Below, piece after piece: positions 33,193 through 40,591 of a DNA stretch of 42,495 bases. Under the pieces are notes generated by a model that worked only from the letters and a program-made list of their open reading frames with translations, searched no databases and was not told the DNA's origin. The position numbers and the translations under genes were made by a program. How positions within the stretch are numbered: position 1 is the stretch's first letter; every line of letters begins with the position of its first letter. This DNA is from a virus. Where the stretch lies: IMG/VR virus record IMGVR_UViG_3300027759_000159, positions 1 to 42,495 of that record; one strand, 5' to 3'.

Positions 33193-34110
33193 GTGGCCAC
33201 ATCACTGCTTCCAAGAACCCCGGCAAAAACCAACTATCTCAACAACAGGGATATCTTAAAACAAATACACCTTAGCAAAAACACATATTGTTCGTATACA
33301 GATCCCGGTGCCGATCATCAATATGATATTATTTTGCCCAGCCTGGCCAAGATCAATCAACGCACAGTGGCCGAGGCTAGACGCAATCGTGCTGACCGTT
33401 TGAAGCGTGAAGGCGTTGTTATTGACCCAAAAAAGATACCAAATACTGACTTGGTATTCCGTATTACCTGCTGGGAACACATACCCATGGCCGCCAAAAA
33501 AGTATCTAAAAACGCCGCAAAAAAGAAAAAAATTGAAGATATTTTTGAACTGGACTTGCCTGAAGAAGACGATCCGTTGGCTGAACTAATTGATATTCCT
33601 GTGCTGGATCCCAAACATGTGAGATTGAACTTTCCTCCGTTTTATCACTACAGAATAGATGAAAACAAAACACCGTACCAAGTGGGCAAGAGTCACTGGA
33701 TCGGCGATTTTGAAACAGGCGAATTCAGCAAGGACCACGGGCAAGTCACACGCACCTTGGCCACCATGTATATGAAACTGTGTGAGCGTTATGCCACAAG
33801 ATCAAACTGGAGAGGATACACTTACAATGAAGAAATGCGCGGACAAGCCCTACTACAGCTCAGTCAAATTGGACTGCAATTTGACGAATCAAAATCGCAG
33901 AACCCTTTTGCGTATTATACTGCCGCTATCACTAATAGCTTTACTCGTATCTTGAATCTCGAAAAGAAAAATCAAAATATTCGAGACGACATGTTAGAGC
34001 AAGCTGGACTCAATCCAAGTTGGACTAGACAGAACGCTGGCAAGAAAAATCAAAATTTAAGTTCAGCTGTCACTAATATTGACGTGGCTGAATACAACCG
34101 CGACAATTAA
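33193..34110 (+). CDS. gp55: Late-transcription sigma factor gp55, extended (305 aa)
   Basis: gp55 redirects host RNA polymerase to late promoters. I start it at GTG 33193 because AGGAG lies eight bases upstream; the open frame extends further but without a ribosome site. NYLNNRDILKQIHLSK near the N-terminus parallels NYVNNKELLQAIIDWK of T4 gp55. The sigma2-like core lies near residues 200-275: YATRSNWRGYTYNEEMRGQA, FDESKSQNPFAYYTAAITNS and FTRILNLEKKNQNIRDD, parallel to T4 FSGYTQSWKQEMIADG and [20 protein letters not shown]. T4 gp55 is 185 aa; the extra length is a Lys-rich then acidic stretch (AAKKKKIEDIFELDLPEEDD) between the two parts. The C-terminus lacks the DFLYE-like clamp-binding end of T4. 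Confidence 0.85.
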   Translation: MATSLLPRTPAKTNYLNNRDILKQIHLSKNTYCSYTDPGADHQYDIILPSLAKINQRTVAEARRNRADRLKREGVVIDPKKIPNTDLVFRITCWEHIPMAAKKVSKNAAKKKKIEDIFELDLPEEDDPLAELIDIPVLDPKHVRLNFPPFYHYRIDENKTPYQVGKSHWIGDFETGEFSKDHGQVTRTLATMYMKLCERYATRSNWRGYTYNEEMRGQALLQLSQIGLQFDESKSQNPFAYYTAAITNSFTRILNLEKKNQNIRDDMLEQAGLNPSWTRQNAGKKNQNLSSAVTNIDVAEYNRDN

Positions 34111-34119
34111 CCAGAACGC

Positions 34120-34148
34120 TTGCAAAATTCTTTTTGCTGCTGTATACT
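34120..34148 (+). promoter_or_regulatory. Sigma70-like promoter before gp47
   Basis: TTGCAA (34120-34125) and TATACT (34143-34148) are 17 bases apart. The predicted start lies within about two bases of the gp47 ATG at 34157, and no Shine-Dalgarno is visible, so a leaderless or near-leaderless message is likely. Confidence 0.55.
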
Positions 34149-34156
34149 GATAACCT

Positions 34157-35173
34157 ATGACAAATCTATTTAAAAAAGTAGCTGTATGCACGGACATTCA
34201 TTTTGGACTCAAATCAAACAGCCTGGTTCACAACCAGGACTGCTCTGATTTCATTGATTGGTTTATTGCAACTGCCAAAGAGAACGGTTGTGAAACTGGT
34301 ATGTTTTTGGGTGATTGGAGCCATCAACGTGCCGCAATCAACATGCAGACTTTGCAATACAGCCTGCGTAGTTTAGAAAAACTGTCCAAAGCATTTGATC
34401 GTTTTTATTTTATCCCAGGCAACCACGATTTGTATTATCGTGACAAACGAGACATCTATTCAACAGAATGGGCCCGACACATTCCTAATATTCAAATTGT
34501 CAATGACTTTTTCAAAGACGGCGATGTAATTATTGCGCCATGGCTAGTAGGTGATGATCATAAGAAGTTGTCCAAGATGAGTGCCCGATACATGTTTGGC
34601 CATTTTGAATTGCCACATTTTAAAATGAATGCCATGGTGGAAATGCCAGATCATGGTGAAATCCGAGTAGAAAACTTTAGTGGCATCGAAAGCGTGTACA
34701 GTGGGCATTTTCATTTACGTCAGCACAAGAAGAATATCAACTATATCGGCAACTGCTTTCCACACAATTTTGCCGATGCTGGTGATGACCAACGCGGTAT
34801 GATGATCAAACAGTGGGGTGAGGCAGATCAATACTTTGCATGGCCTGGGCAACCGTTGTATCGTGTTATGAAGTTGAGCGAAGCCATTGATAATGGTAAA
34901 AATATACTTAAACCCAACATGCATGTGCGTGTAGAGTTGGACATTGACATTAGCTATGAAGAAGCAAACTTTATCAAAGATACTTTTGTCAAGGAACATA
35001 ATTTGAGAGAGATGGCCTTGATTCCTAGCAAGCGCACCGACATTGATATTGATCTAGCCCCAGGCGAGTTAAAGTTTGAAAGTGTAGACCAAATTGTCAC
35101 TGATCAACTTACCAATATTGAAAGTGAGTTTTACGATCCTAAGTTATTGTTGAAAATATACCAGGACTTATAA
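34157..35173 (+). CDS. gp47: Recombination endonuclease subunit gp47 (Mre11/SbcD-like), 338 aa
   Basis: gp47 is the nuclease half of the gp46-gp47 complex that resects DNA ends for recombination-dependent replication and helps degrade host DNA. The metallophosphoesterase motifs are all visible: D13-x-H15 (VCTDIHFG), G52-D53 with H56 (LGDWSHQR), G88-N-H-D91 (IPGNHDLYYR), the H149 region (FGHFELPHF) and G183-H-F-H186 (YSGHFHLRQH). Length matches T4 gp47 (339 aa). It has its own promoter and lies upstream of gp46, but separated from it by one inserted gene. Confidence 0.93.
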   Translation: MTNLFKKVAVCTDIHFGLKSNSLVHNQDCSDFIDWFIATAKENGCETGMFLGDWSHQRAAINMQTLQYSLRSLEKLSKAFDRFYFIPGNHDLYYRDKRDIYSTEWARHIPNIQIVNDFFKDGDVIIAPWLVGDDHKKLSKMSARYMFGHFELPHFKMNAMVEMPDHGEIRVENFSGIESVYSGHFHLRQHKKNINYIGNCFPHNFADAGDDQRGMMIKQWGEADQYFAWPGQPLYRVMKLSEAIDNGKNILKPNMHVRVELDIDISYEEANFIKDTFVKEHNLREMALIPSKRTDIDIDLAPGELKFESVDQIVTDQLTNIESEFYDPKLLLKIYQDL

Positions 35174-35174
35174 T

Positions 35175-35900
35175 ATGTTATGTAACCGAAATGACAATCT
35201 CGAATCAAGAAATTTTGTTGACAACGTAAATTTCTCAGCAGCCGATCCGTGCATCTGGGTTGTTTATCCGGGCGGAGCATCAGGCGACTTGCTGATATCT
35301 ATCATTGACAAACATTATCTACGCACCGGCTGTGAATATTACGGAATTGATGATTCTGGAAGAGTAAAATTGTATACCACTGATTACGAAACAATCGATA
35401 ACAATCATCAGATCACTGGCCAAACTCTATTTAATGATCAATGGTTCTTTGACTTGGCCGAGAAATTGGGCGAAAGAAATTTAAACTATTCATTACTTGA
35501 TCAGGTAATCTTCGGGTGTCATTTATATCCACCGTCTTATATAAACAATATTCTTAAAACTTTTCCTCAGTCAAAGATTATCAACATCTACCCAAAAGAT
35601 AAAAAAGGGTTAAATTTGATAAAAATTCTAGGCTCATATAAAAATAAAAATCTTCTCGATTTGTCAGTATTAAATGAGTCGGACGATTATCAACCTAACC
35701 TAGTTGAACACGAGAGGGTATTAAACGTTCCGTTTGGCTCACTGTTCAATGACATTTTGTATCACAAGCAGTATAATATGATATTAAACTTTTTGGAACT
35801 TCCAGGGCAGTTAATTTCTTTTGATTATATTAAATTTTATCTATCAAAACAACATCCAGAAATAAAAAACTTATTAACGGAATATAGCGAATCACTGTGA
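35175..35900 (+). CDS. P-loop/sulfotransferase-like protein inserted between gp47 and gp46, 241 aa
   Basis: The ATG lies one base after the gp47 stop, and the gene ends in a GTGA overlap with gp46, so it is embedded in the operon. After a hydrophobic strand comes WVVYPGGASGDLLISIIDKH, which has the P-x-x-(S/G)-G-x-x-x-L-x-x-x-I layout of the 5'-phosphosulfate loop of sulfotransferases and related P-loop proteins. A second strand (QVIFGCHLYPPSYINNI, KIINIYPKD) would be the matching half of the fold. No other motif is decisive. The gene is visibly richer in A/T (many AAA, AAT, TTA codons) than gp47 and gp46, suggesting later acquisition. A role in sulfation of a host or phage glycan is speculative. 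Confidence 0.6.
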   Translation: MLCNRNDNLESRNFVDNVNFSAADPCIWVVYPGGASGDLLISIIDKHYLRTGCEYYGIDDSGRVKLYTTDYETIDNNHQITGQTLFNDQWFFDLAEKLGERNLNYSLLDQVIFGCHLYPPSYINNILKTFPQSKIINIYPKDKKGLNLIKILGSYKNKNLLDLSVLNESDDYQPNLVEHERVLNVPFGSLFNDILYHKQYNMILNFLELPGQLISFDYIKFYLSKQHPEIKNLLTEYSESL

Positions 35901-37660
35901 TACATATAAAAAATTTAACTGTTAAAAACTTCATGAGTGTAGGTAATGCTACACAAGCCATTGATTTTGATCGCAAGGATCTAACACTGGTATTGGGCGA
36001 GAACTTGGATCTAGGTGGTGACGGCAGTCGCAACGGCACAGGCAAGACCACAATCATCAATGCTTTGAGTTATGCTCTGTATGGTACAGCACTCAGTAAT
36101 ATTCGCAAGGACAATTTAGTAAACAAGACCAATGGCAAGAATATGTTGGTCAGTCTTGATTTTGGTGTCAGCGGTAAAAATTATCGCATTGAGCGTGGTC
36201 GCAAGCCAAATGTTTTACGTTTCTATGTCAACAATGAAGAACAGGCCATCACAGACAACGCTCAAGGTGATTCAAGAGAAACGCAAGACAACATAGAACA
36301 ATTGCTAGGACTTAGCCATGATATGTTTCGACATATCCTGGCCTTAAACACCTACACAGAACCATTCTTGAGTTTGAAGGCCAACGAACAGCGCACAATT
36401 ATTGAACAGTTGTTGGGCATTACACAGCTAAGTGAACGTGCTGACCGCATCAAAGAACTCAACAAACAAACCAAGGATGCTATTCAGCAAGAAGAATTTC
36501 GCATTCGTGCTGAACAAGAAGCAAATAAACGTATTGAAGAACAAATAGAAAGTCTACGACGTAGACAAACATTATGGACAACTAAACATGGCGAAGATAT
36601 CTCGGAACTTGAGAAAGCCCTCAAGGCGTTACAGAATATTCAGATCGAAGTGGAGATCCAAGCGCATAAAGATCACAAAGAATGGGATCAACGGCGTAAG
36701 GATATCAACGAATTATCAACACAAATCAGTCGTGTCAAGATGGACATCGGTAGGGAAGAAAAGCTGGCAGCCAAATTATCAAAAGAAATTGAGACGCTCG
36801 AGAATCATGAGTGTCATACGTGTGGGCAGGCCTTCCACGACACTAAGCACCAACAAGTTTTGGCGGGCAAACAGGCGGATTTGGCAACGGCTCGACAAAG
36901 CGGCACAGAATTTAGCACCCTGTTATCAGAGCTGGAGATTGCCCACACCGCCTTGGGCCCGCTAGGCAAACCACCCACGATGTTCTATGACAAAGAGTCT
37001 GATGCCATCCAACATCAGGCCACGGTGGCAAACTTGGAACAACAGATTGCCGCAAAGGCTGTTGAAACAGATCCGTATGCAGAACAAATTGAAGAAATGC
37101 AACAGCAGGCATTGAAAGAAATCACATATGATACACTTAACGAATTTACTCGCTTGCAAGAACATCAAGACTTCTTGCTCAAATTGCTTACCAGCAAAGA
37201 TTCGTTTATCCGTAAGAAAATTATTGAACAGAATCTCAGCTACCTAAATGCTAGACTCACACACTACTTGGATCGTGTGGGATTGCCACACACAGTTGTA
37301 TTCCAAAATGACTTGACTGTCAGTATTGAGGAACTGGGTCGTGAGTTAGACTTTGACAACTTGAGTCGAGGTGAACGCAATCGATTGATATTAAGTATGA
37401 GCTGGGCGTTTCGTGATGTTTTTGAAAGCCTATATCAACCTATCAATCTGTTATTCATTGATGAAATGATCGACAACGGTCTGGACACCGCAGGTGTTGA
37501 GAATGCCCTGGCCTTGCTGAAACAAATGAGTCGTGAGCGCCACAAGAGTATCTGGTTAGTGAGTCACAGAGATGAGTTGGCTGGTCGAGTTGAAAACATT
37601 CTCAAGGTTGTTAAGGAAGGTGGCTTTACTAGTTACAATACTGATGTAGAGGTCACATGA
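35897..37660 (+). CDS. gp46: Recombination endonuclease subunit gp46 (Rad50/SbcC-like), 587 aa
   Basis: The GTG start overlaps the previous stop (GTGA). gp46 is the ATPase partner of gp47. Walker A is the extended T4-type loop GENLDLGGDGSRNGTGKTT (residues 34-52). Two long charged coiled-coil arms (about 170-300 and 315-450) flank the zinc-hook HECHTCGQAF near residue 305, whose CxxC dimerises Rad50-type arms. The ABC signature is LSRGERNRLILSMSWAFRD (near 487), Walker B INLLFIDEMIDNGLD (near 516), and the H-loop WLVSHRDEL (near 555). Length is close to T4 gp46 (560 aa). No disruption seen. Confidence 0.95.
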   Translation: MIHIKNLTVKNFMSVGNATQAIDFDRKDLTLVLGENLDLGGDGSRNGTGKTTIINALSYALYGTALSNIRKDNLVNKTNGKNMLVSLDFGVSGKNYRIERGRKPNVLRFYVNNEEQAITDNAQGDSRETQDNIEQLLGLSHDMFRHILALNTYTEPFLSLKANEQRTIIEQLLGITQLSERADRIKELNKQTKDAIQQEEFRIRAEQEANKRIEEQIESLRRRQTLWTTKHGEDISELEKALKALQNIQIEVEIQAHKDHKEWDQRRKDINELSTQISRVKMDIGREEKLAAKLSKEIETLENHECHTCGQAFHDTKHQQVLAGKQADLATARQSGTEFSTLLSELEIAHTALGPLGKPPTMFYDKESDAIQHQATVANLEQQIAAKAVETDPYAEQIEEMQQQALKEITYDTLNEFTRLQEHQDFLLKLLTSKDSFIRKKIIEQNLSYLNARLTHYLDRVGLPHTVVFQNDLTVSIEELGRELDFDNLSRGERNRLILSMSWAFRDVFESLYQPINLLFIDEMIDNGLDTAGVENALALLKQMSRERHKSIWLVSHRDELAGRVENILKVVKEGGFTSYNTDVEVT

Positions 37661-38262
37661 AGATAGCCATTACAGGAACAACAAGTGGTGTTGGTAAAGA
37701 ACTTAGTGATCAATTAAGTAAAGATCACAACATTATAGCTATTACTCGCGATGATTTAGAATTAAGTGCTCTTAACGCAGTAAACAATTACAGCATGTCT
37801 ACAGTAGACATGTTGATTAACTGTGCCGGCACAGACCAAGGTGGCAAAATTGAATTTGCCAAGCAAGATTCAGCTAGCATCATAAACACATTAACAACTA
37901 ATTTGTTAGCACCAATTTTATTATCGCATAAGGCTTTGGAATTAAATTCTGCTTGTAAAATAGTAAACATTACCAGTACCAATAACAAACAGTATTGGCC
38001 AAACAATTTAGCCTATAGCCTGTCAAAAAAAGCCCTGAGTGAGTTTGGACGAATGTTACAGGTAGATCATCCTAGTGTAAAGTATTTAGAAATACAACTA
38101 GGACTTACTAAAACAAATTTTAATCAGAATAGATATGTTGGTCACGAGAATAGATTTGACGATGTATATCGTAATGCCCATTTAACTCCCAAGGACGTGG
38201 TCAAAAGAATCTTGTCTGTGTTGTTTGATAATACTGTAAAATTTATTGAGATCTCACCATGA
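37657..38262 (+). CDS. Short-chain dehydrogenase/reductase, 201 aa
   Basis: Overlaps the gp46 stop by ATGA. The Rossmann N-terminus has T6-G-T-T-S-G11-V-G13, the SDR dinucleotide loop TGxxxGxG; NCAG at 55-58 is the NNAG-type strand; the active site is S107 (VNITSTNN), Y120 and K124 (AYSLSKKAL), with the usual 13-residue Ser-Tyr spacing. At 201 aa it is shorter than a classical SDR (about 250), missing part of the C-terminal substrate lobe, so its substrate cannot be guessed. It is AT-rich and directly coupled to a radical SAM gene, as in an auxiliary metabolic cassette, for example nucleotide-sugar or small-molecule modification. Confidence 0.85.
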   Translation: MKIAITGTTSGVGKELSDQLSKDHNIIAITRDDLELSALNAVNNYSMSTVDMLINCAGTDQGGKIEFAKQDSASIINTLTTNLLAPILLSHKALELNSACKIVNITSTNNKQYWPNNLAYSLSKKALSEFGRMLQVDHPSVKYLEIQLGLTKTNFNQNRYVGHENRFDDVYRNAHLTPKDVVKRILSVLFDNTVKFIEISP

Positions 38263-39356
38263 CCCATCAATGGCAATTATATCACTGGCATTTTGAAGTT
38301 AGTGGCAAATGCACACTAAAATGCCCTAGATGTCCAAGGAACGACACTGCACCAGTGCCCTGGTTAAACAAAGAACTAGATTTAGATTTTTTTAAAAAAA
38401 CTTTACCTCCTGAGTTATTAAAAACTCAGGTCAAAAGAATAACCATGTGTGGTGATATCGGTGACCCAATCTATGCTAGTGAATATCTCGAAATTGTAAA
38501 ATATATTAAATTGCACAATCCTAAAATTCATGTATACACTATCACAAACGGTAGTTATCGTAAGCCAGAATGGTGGAAAGAGTTTGCCAAAATCAGTAAT
38601 GAATACGATACCATAAACTTCAGCGTTGATGGGTATGACAATGCCAGCAATAATTTATATCGAGTCGGCAGTGACTGGGACTCTATCATAACCGGCATGA
38701 AAATTATGTGTGGCGAAAGTCCTGCGTTTGTTTATTGGGCAACAATTGTTTTTGCATTTAATCAAGATTATCTGGATCAAATTGAACAACAAGCCCGTGA
38801 TCTCGGGTGCGACGGATTACAATTAACTTACAGCACAAAATTTGGTAGCAAGTATGGTGAAGCATATGGTGGCACCAAAGACCCAATGGAACCACGCCCA
38901 GAATTTATTAGTTCATCTCACAGATACGAAAGACATTTCCGTAACATAAGTGGCCGCAAGCAACTTAATACCGAATATCTATTACATAATCAACAACAAT
39001 TTGAACAGATTAAACAAAAACATAACACTGTTATTACACCTATGTGTAGTATTGGTAATCGTGGATTATATGTTAGTGCAGACGGTGTATTACACCCATG
39101 TAGTTGGGTTAGCTTTCCTTATGTGTCTATGAGCACCAATCGTAAAACTATATATTTTAAGGATAGTTTTCATCAGGTCTATAGAGAACAATTAAATTTA
39201 AAAACACAATCATTGACAGACATATTGAAAAACCCAATCTGGAACAAGCTATTCGACACATTTGATGATCCAAAAAAAGCCTGGGTAGAGTGCGAGCAAA
39301 AATGCAATTGTAATCTAGTAGATAACGAATATGCTGTTGGATGGCTTACAAATTAA
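38259..39356 (+). CDS. Radical SAM protein with Cys-rich C-terminus, 365 aa
   Basis: The start overlaps the SDR stop (ATGA). C18-x3-C22-x2-C25 (SGKCTLKCPRCPRND) is the 4Fe-4S cluster motif of radical SAM enzymes, which cleave S-adenosylmethionine to a 5'-deoxyadenosyl radical. ITMCGDIGDPIYASEYLEIV supplies the GGE-like SAM-binding strand, and INFSVDGYDNASNNLYR a later barrel strand. The C-terminal third has further cysteines (MCSIGNRG, LHPCSWVSFP, VECEQKCNCN), resembling a SPASM or twitch auxiliary-cluster domain. Such enzymes often modify peptides or sugars. The target is unknown; the pair with the SDR suggests a two-step modification. Confidence 0.88.
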   Translation: MTHQWQLYHWHFEVSGKCTLKCPRCPRNDTAPVPWLNKELDLDFFKKTLPPELLKTQVKRITMCGDIGDPIYASEYLEIVKYIKLHNPKIHVYTITNGSYRKPEWWKEFAKISNEYDTINFSVDGYDNASNNLYRVGSDWDSIITGMKIMCGESPAFVYWATIVFAFNQDYLDQIEQQARDLGCDGLQLTYSTKFGSKYGEAYGGTKDPMEPRPEFISSSHRYERHFRNISGRKQLNTEYLLHNQQQFEQIKQKHNTVITPMCSIGNRGLYVSADGVLHPCSWVSFPYVSMSTNRKTIYFKDSFHQVYREQLNLKTQSLTDILKNPIWNKLFDTFDDPKKAWVECEQKCNCNLVDNEYAVGWLTN

Positions 39357-39390
39357 TAGGAATTGATCAAATAATGATAACTACTAGTCC

Positions 39391-39819
39391 ATGGTATGGC
39401 TGTACGAAAACACTCAAATTCAAGAACTACCCGAAGACTGTGTTGGTTTTGTCTATTTGATTACAAATAACTTAACCGGCAGAAAATATATTGGAAAAAA
39501 ATTAGCAAAATTTAGTAAAACAACATATAGAGTAGTAAAATTAAAGAACGGCAACAAAAAGCGTAAGAAAATCAAGAGTAAAATAGATTCAGACTGGCAG
39601 CTATACTATGGAAGTAACGATCAACTTAATAAAGACATTGCAGAGCTAGGCTCCAACAACTTCACAAGAGAAATATTATTTTATTGTAAATCAAAAGCAA
39701 CTTGCAGTTATATAGAAGCTAGAGAACAATTCAATCATAAAGTATTAGAATCAGACGACTGGTATAACGGACAGATTAGTGTTCGTGTGCATGGCAGTCA
39801 CATAAAAAACAAAATTTAA
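39391..39819 (+). CDS. GIY-YIG nuclease-like protein, 142 aa
   Basis: The N-terminal strands G19-F-V-Y22-L-I-T-N and K32-Y-I-G35-K-K are the GIY and YIG signature. The Lys-rich loop KNGNKKRKKIKSK follows, then DWQLYYGSNDQLNKDIAELG and NFTREILFYCKSKATCSYIE with AREQF, the helix bearing the candidate catalytic Glu, and DDWYNGQI. T4 relatives (Seg proteins and other GIY-YIG proteins) are freestanding homing endonucleases, and close counterparts are common in T4-like phages. Start is the ATG at 39391, 34 bases after the radical SAM stop. An unusual structured non-coding region follows it directly. Confidence 0.8.
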   Translation: MVWLYENTQIQELPEDCVGFVYLITNNLTGRKYIGKKLAKFSKTTYRVVKLKNGNKKRKKIKSKIDSDWQLYYGSNDQLNKDIAELGSNNFTREILFYCKSKATCSYIEAREQFNHKVLESDDWYNGQISVRVHGSHIKNKI

Positions 39820-40119
39820 AAATTAGATAGGCAGCTTTACTGACTCTGTGGTAGGTGTTATGGCCTACCCCCATCGAGGAACGGTGCAATACCCGGTCTA
39901 GAACTTTGGGCGTCAAAGGCAATTGCTAACTTAAGGCAACAAATGGTTTGGGCTCCGTTGAAAAAGATACGACCCATGCTCGTAGGACTTGGATTTATTA
40001 TCGGGTTACTAGGGTTCCGTTGATATGTGAAGCTAGAGTAAGGGGTACCGGTCAACCGCCTCTGCGTAGAAATACAATCTCTTTATAATAAATGGCAGCT
40101 ACACTCAGATAATGTAGAA

Positions 40120-40153
40120 GGTCAGTTCACCGTGCATACGGTGAATTGTGACC
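40120..40153 (+). other. Perfect hairpin with coaxial outer stem
   Basis: A seven-base-pair stem TCACCGT/ACGGTGA with a GCAT tetraloop (40127-40144) is nested in GGTCA/TGACC (40120-40124 and 40149-40153) with small internal loops. No U-tract follows, so it does not look like a simple terminator. Confidence 0.65.
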
Positions 40154-40186
40154 GCGTAATCTAGATAATGCTAAAGAAAAGCAAAT

Positions 40187-40221
40187 AAAAAAAATTATGT
40201 CTGAGCTCAAGCGAAAGACAT
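40187..40221 (-). terminator. Intrinsic terminator for the leftward auxiliary operon
   Basis: Read leftward, the stem ATGTCT...AGACAT (40197-40202 with 40216-40221) is followed by AA and eight U residues (40187-40194), about 30 bases after the stop of the 111-aa gene. A second stem, GATTAGC/GCTAATC (40223-40239), lies just before it and may reinforce the stop. Confidence 0.6.
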
Positions 40222-40251
40222 AGATTAGCGTAGCTAATCGTTTAATGCCAC

Positions 40252-40587
40252 TCAGAACTTATCGGGCCAGTCCCTAAAAAGTGCGTGTTGGATATCTCCT
40301 GCAACAAACTGATTAAATGATTTATGTTTAACTTCGAGCTCGCCTTCTAAAGGTGCTACTCTCTTAAAGGCTTCATCCATCTGTGCCATATTTTTAAACT
40401 CCATCAAAATCATAAATTCCGGCATGTCGGCAATGCTGCGGAATCCCATTTTACATCTAGTGATTCTATAGCTCTCCATTTTGCCTTCGCTGATCAAATG
40501 ATCAAAGAAACTTTTCATTCCATTGACCCAATCAAGGTCTGAGATGTCACCTTCTTTGTTTGCCCAAATTGTATATAAGTCTGCCAT
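40252..40587 (-). CDS. DUF6614-like small protein, 111 aa
   Basis: The sequence opens LYTIWANKEGDISDLDWVNG, continues MKSFFDHLISEGKMESYRIT and RCKMGFRSIADMPEFMILME, and ends LFRDWPDKF. It matches my memory of the DUF6614 family (a one-domain, ferredoxin-like, antibiotic-monooxygenase-shaped fold in many Proteobacteria), including the helix plus R-x-K-x-G-F/L strand and the final LYRDFPD-type ending. No catalytic residues are known for that family. It starts four bases after the stop of the GNAT-like gene and is the last gene of the operon before a terminator. The family assignment is from recall. Confidence 0.7.
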   Translation of the reverse strand: MADLYTIWANKEGDISDLDWVNGMKSFFDHLISEGKMESYRITRCKMGFRSIADMPEFMILMEFKNMAQMDEAFKRVAPLEGELEVKHKSFNQFVAGDIQHALFRDWPDKF

Positions 40588-40591
40588 ATTT

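Larger units (their letters stand above)
39820..40251. other. Structured non-coding stretch between convergent genes; candidate RNA
   Basis: No open frame here looks coding: the longest, about 65 codons on the minus strand, has no ribosome site and no protein-like composition. The middle of the stretch is less AT-rich than the flanking genes. It contains hairpins GGTAGG...CCTACC (39850-39869), CTTTG...CAAAG (39904-39918), TCACCGT-GCAT-ACGGTGA (40127-40144) enclosed by GGTCA...TGACC (40120-40153), and GATTAGC-GTA-GCTAATC (40223-40239). A TATAAT occurs at 40084-40089 without a clear -35 partner. I find no tRNA, tmRNA or RNase P signature. Possibilities: a phage-encoded small RNA, 3'-end processing signals, or an intron or element remnant. 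The function is open. Confidence 0.5.

Noticed and set aside
35169-35174. TATAAT at the end of gp47 as a separate promoter for the inserted gene
   Set aside because: It abuts the ATG, so transcription would start inside the coding sequence, and its -35 partner (TTGTTG, 16 bases) is weak.
39858-40055. 65-codon minus-strand frame in the non-coding stretch
   Set aside because: No ribosome site, atypical composition, and it would cut across the hairpins; treated as chance.
39391-40251. Group I intron with a GIY-YIG homing endonuclease
   Set aside because: No convincing P3/P7 pairing or AAGATATAGTCC-like 3' core was found (the nearest, AAAGATACGACCC at 39964-39976, pairs with the bulge on the wrong strand), and no gene appears to be split around the region.
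39820-40251. tRNA, tmRNA or RNase P RNA
   Set aside because: No T-arm GGTTCGAATCC-like sequence, no cloverleaf, no CCA end and no RNase P GAGGAAAGTCC or ACAGAA core.
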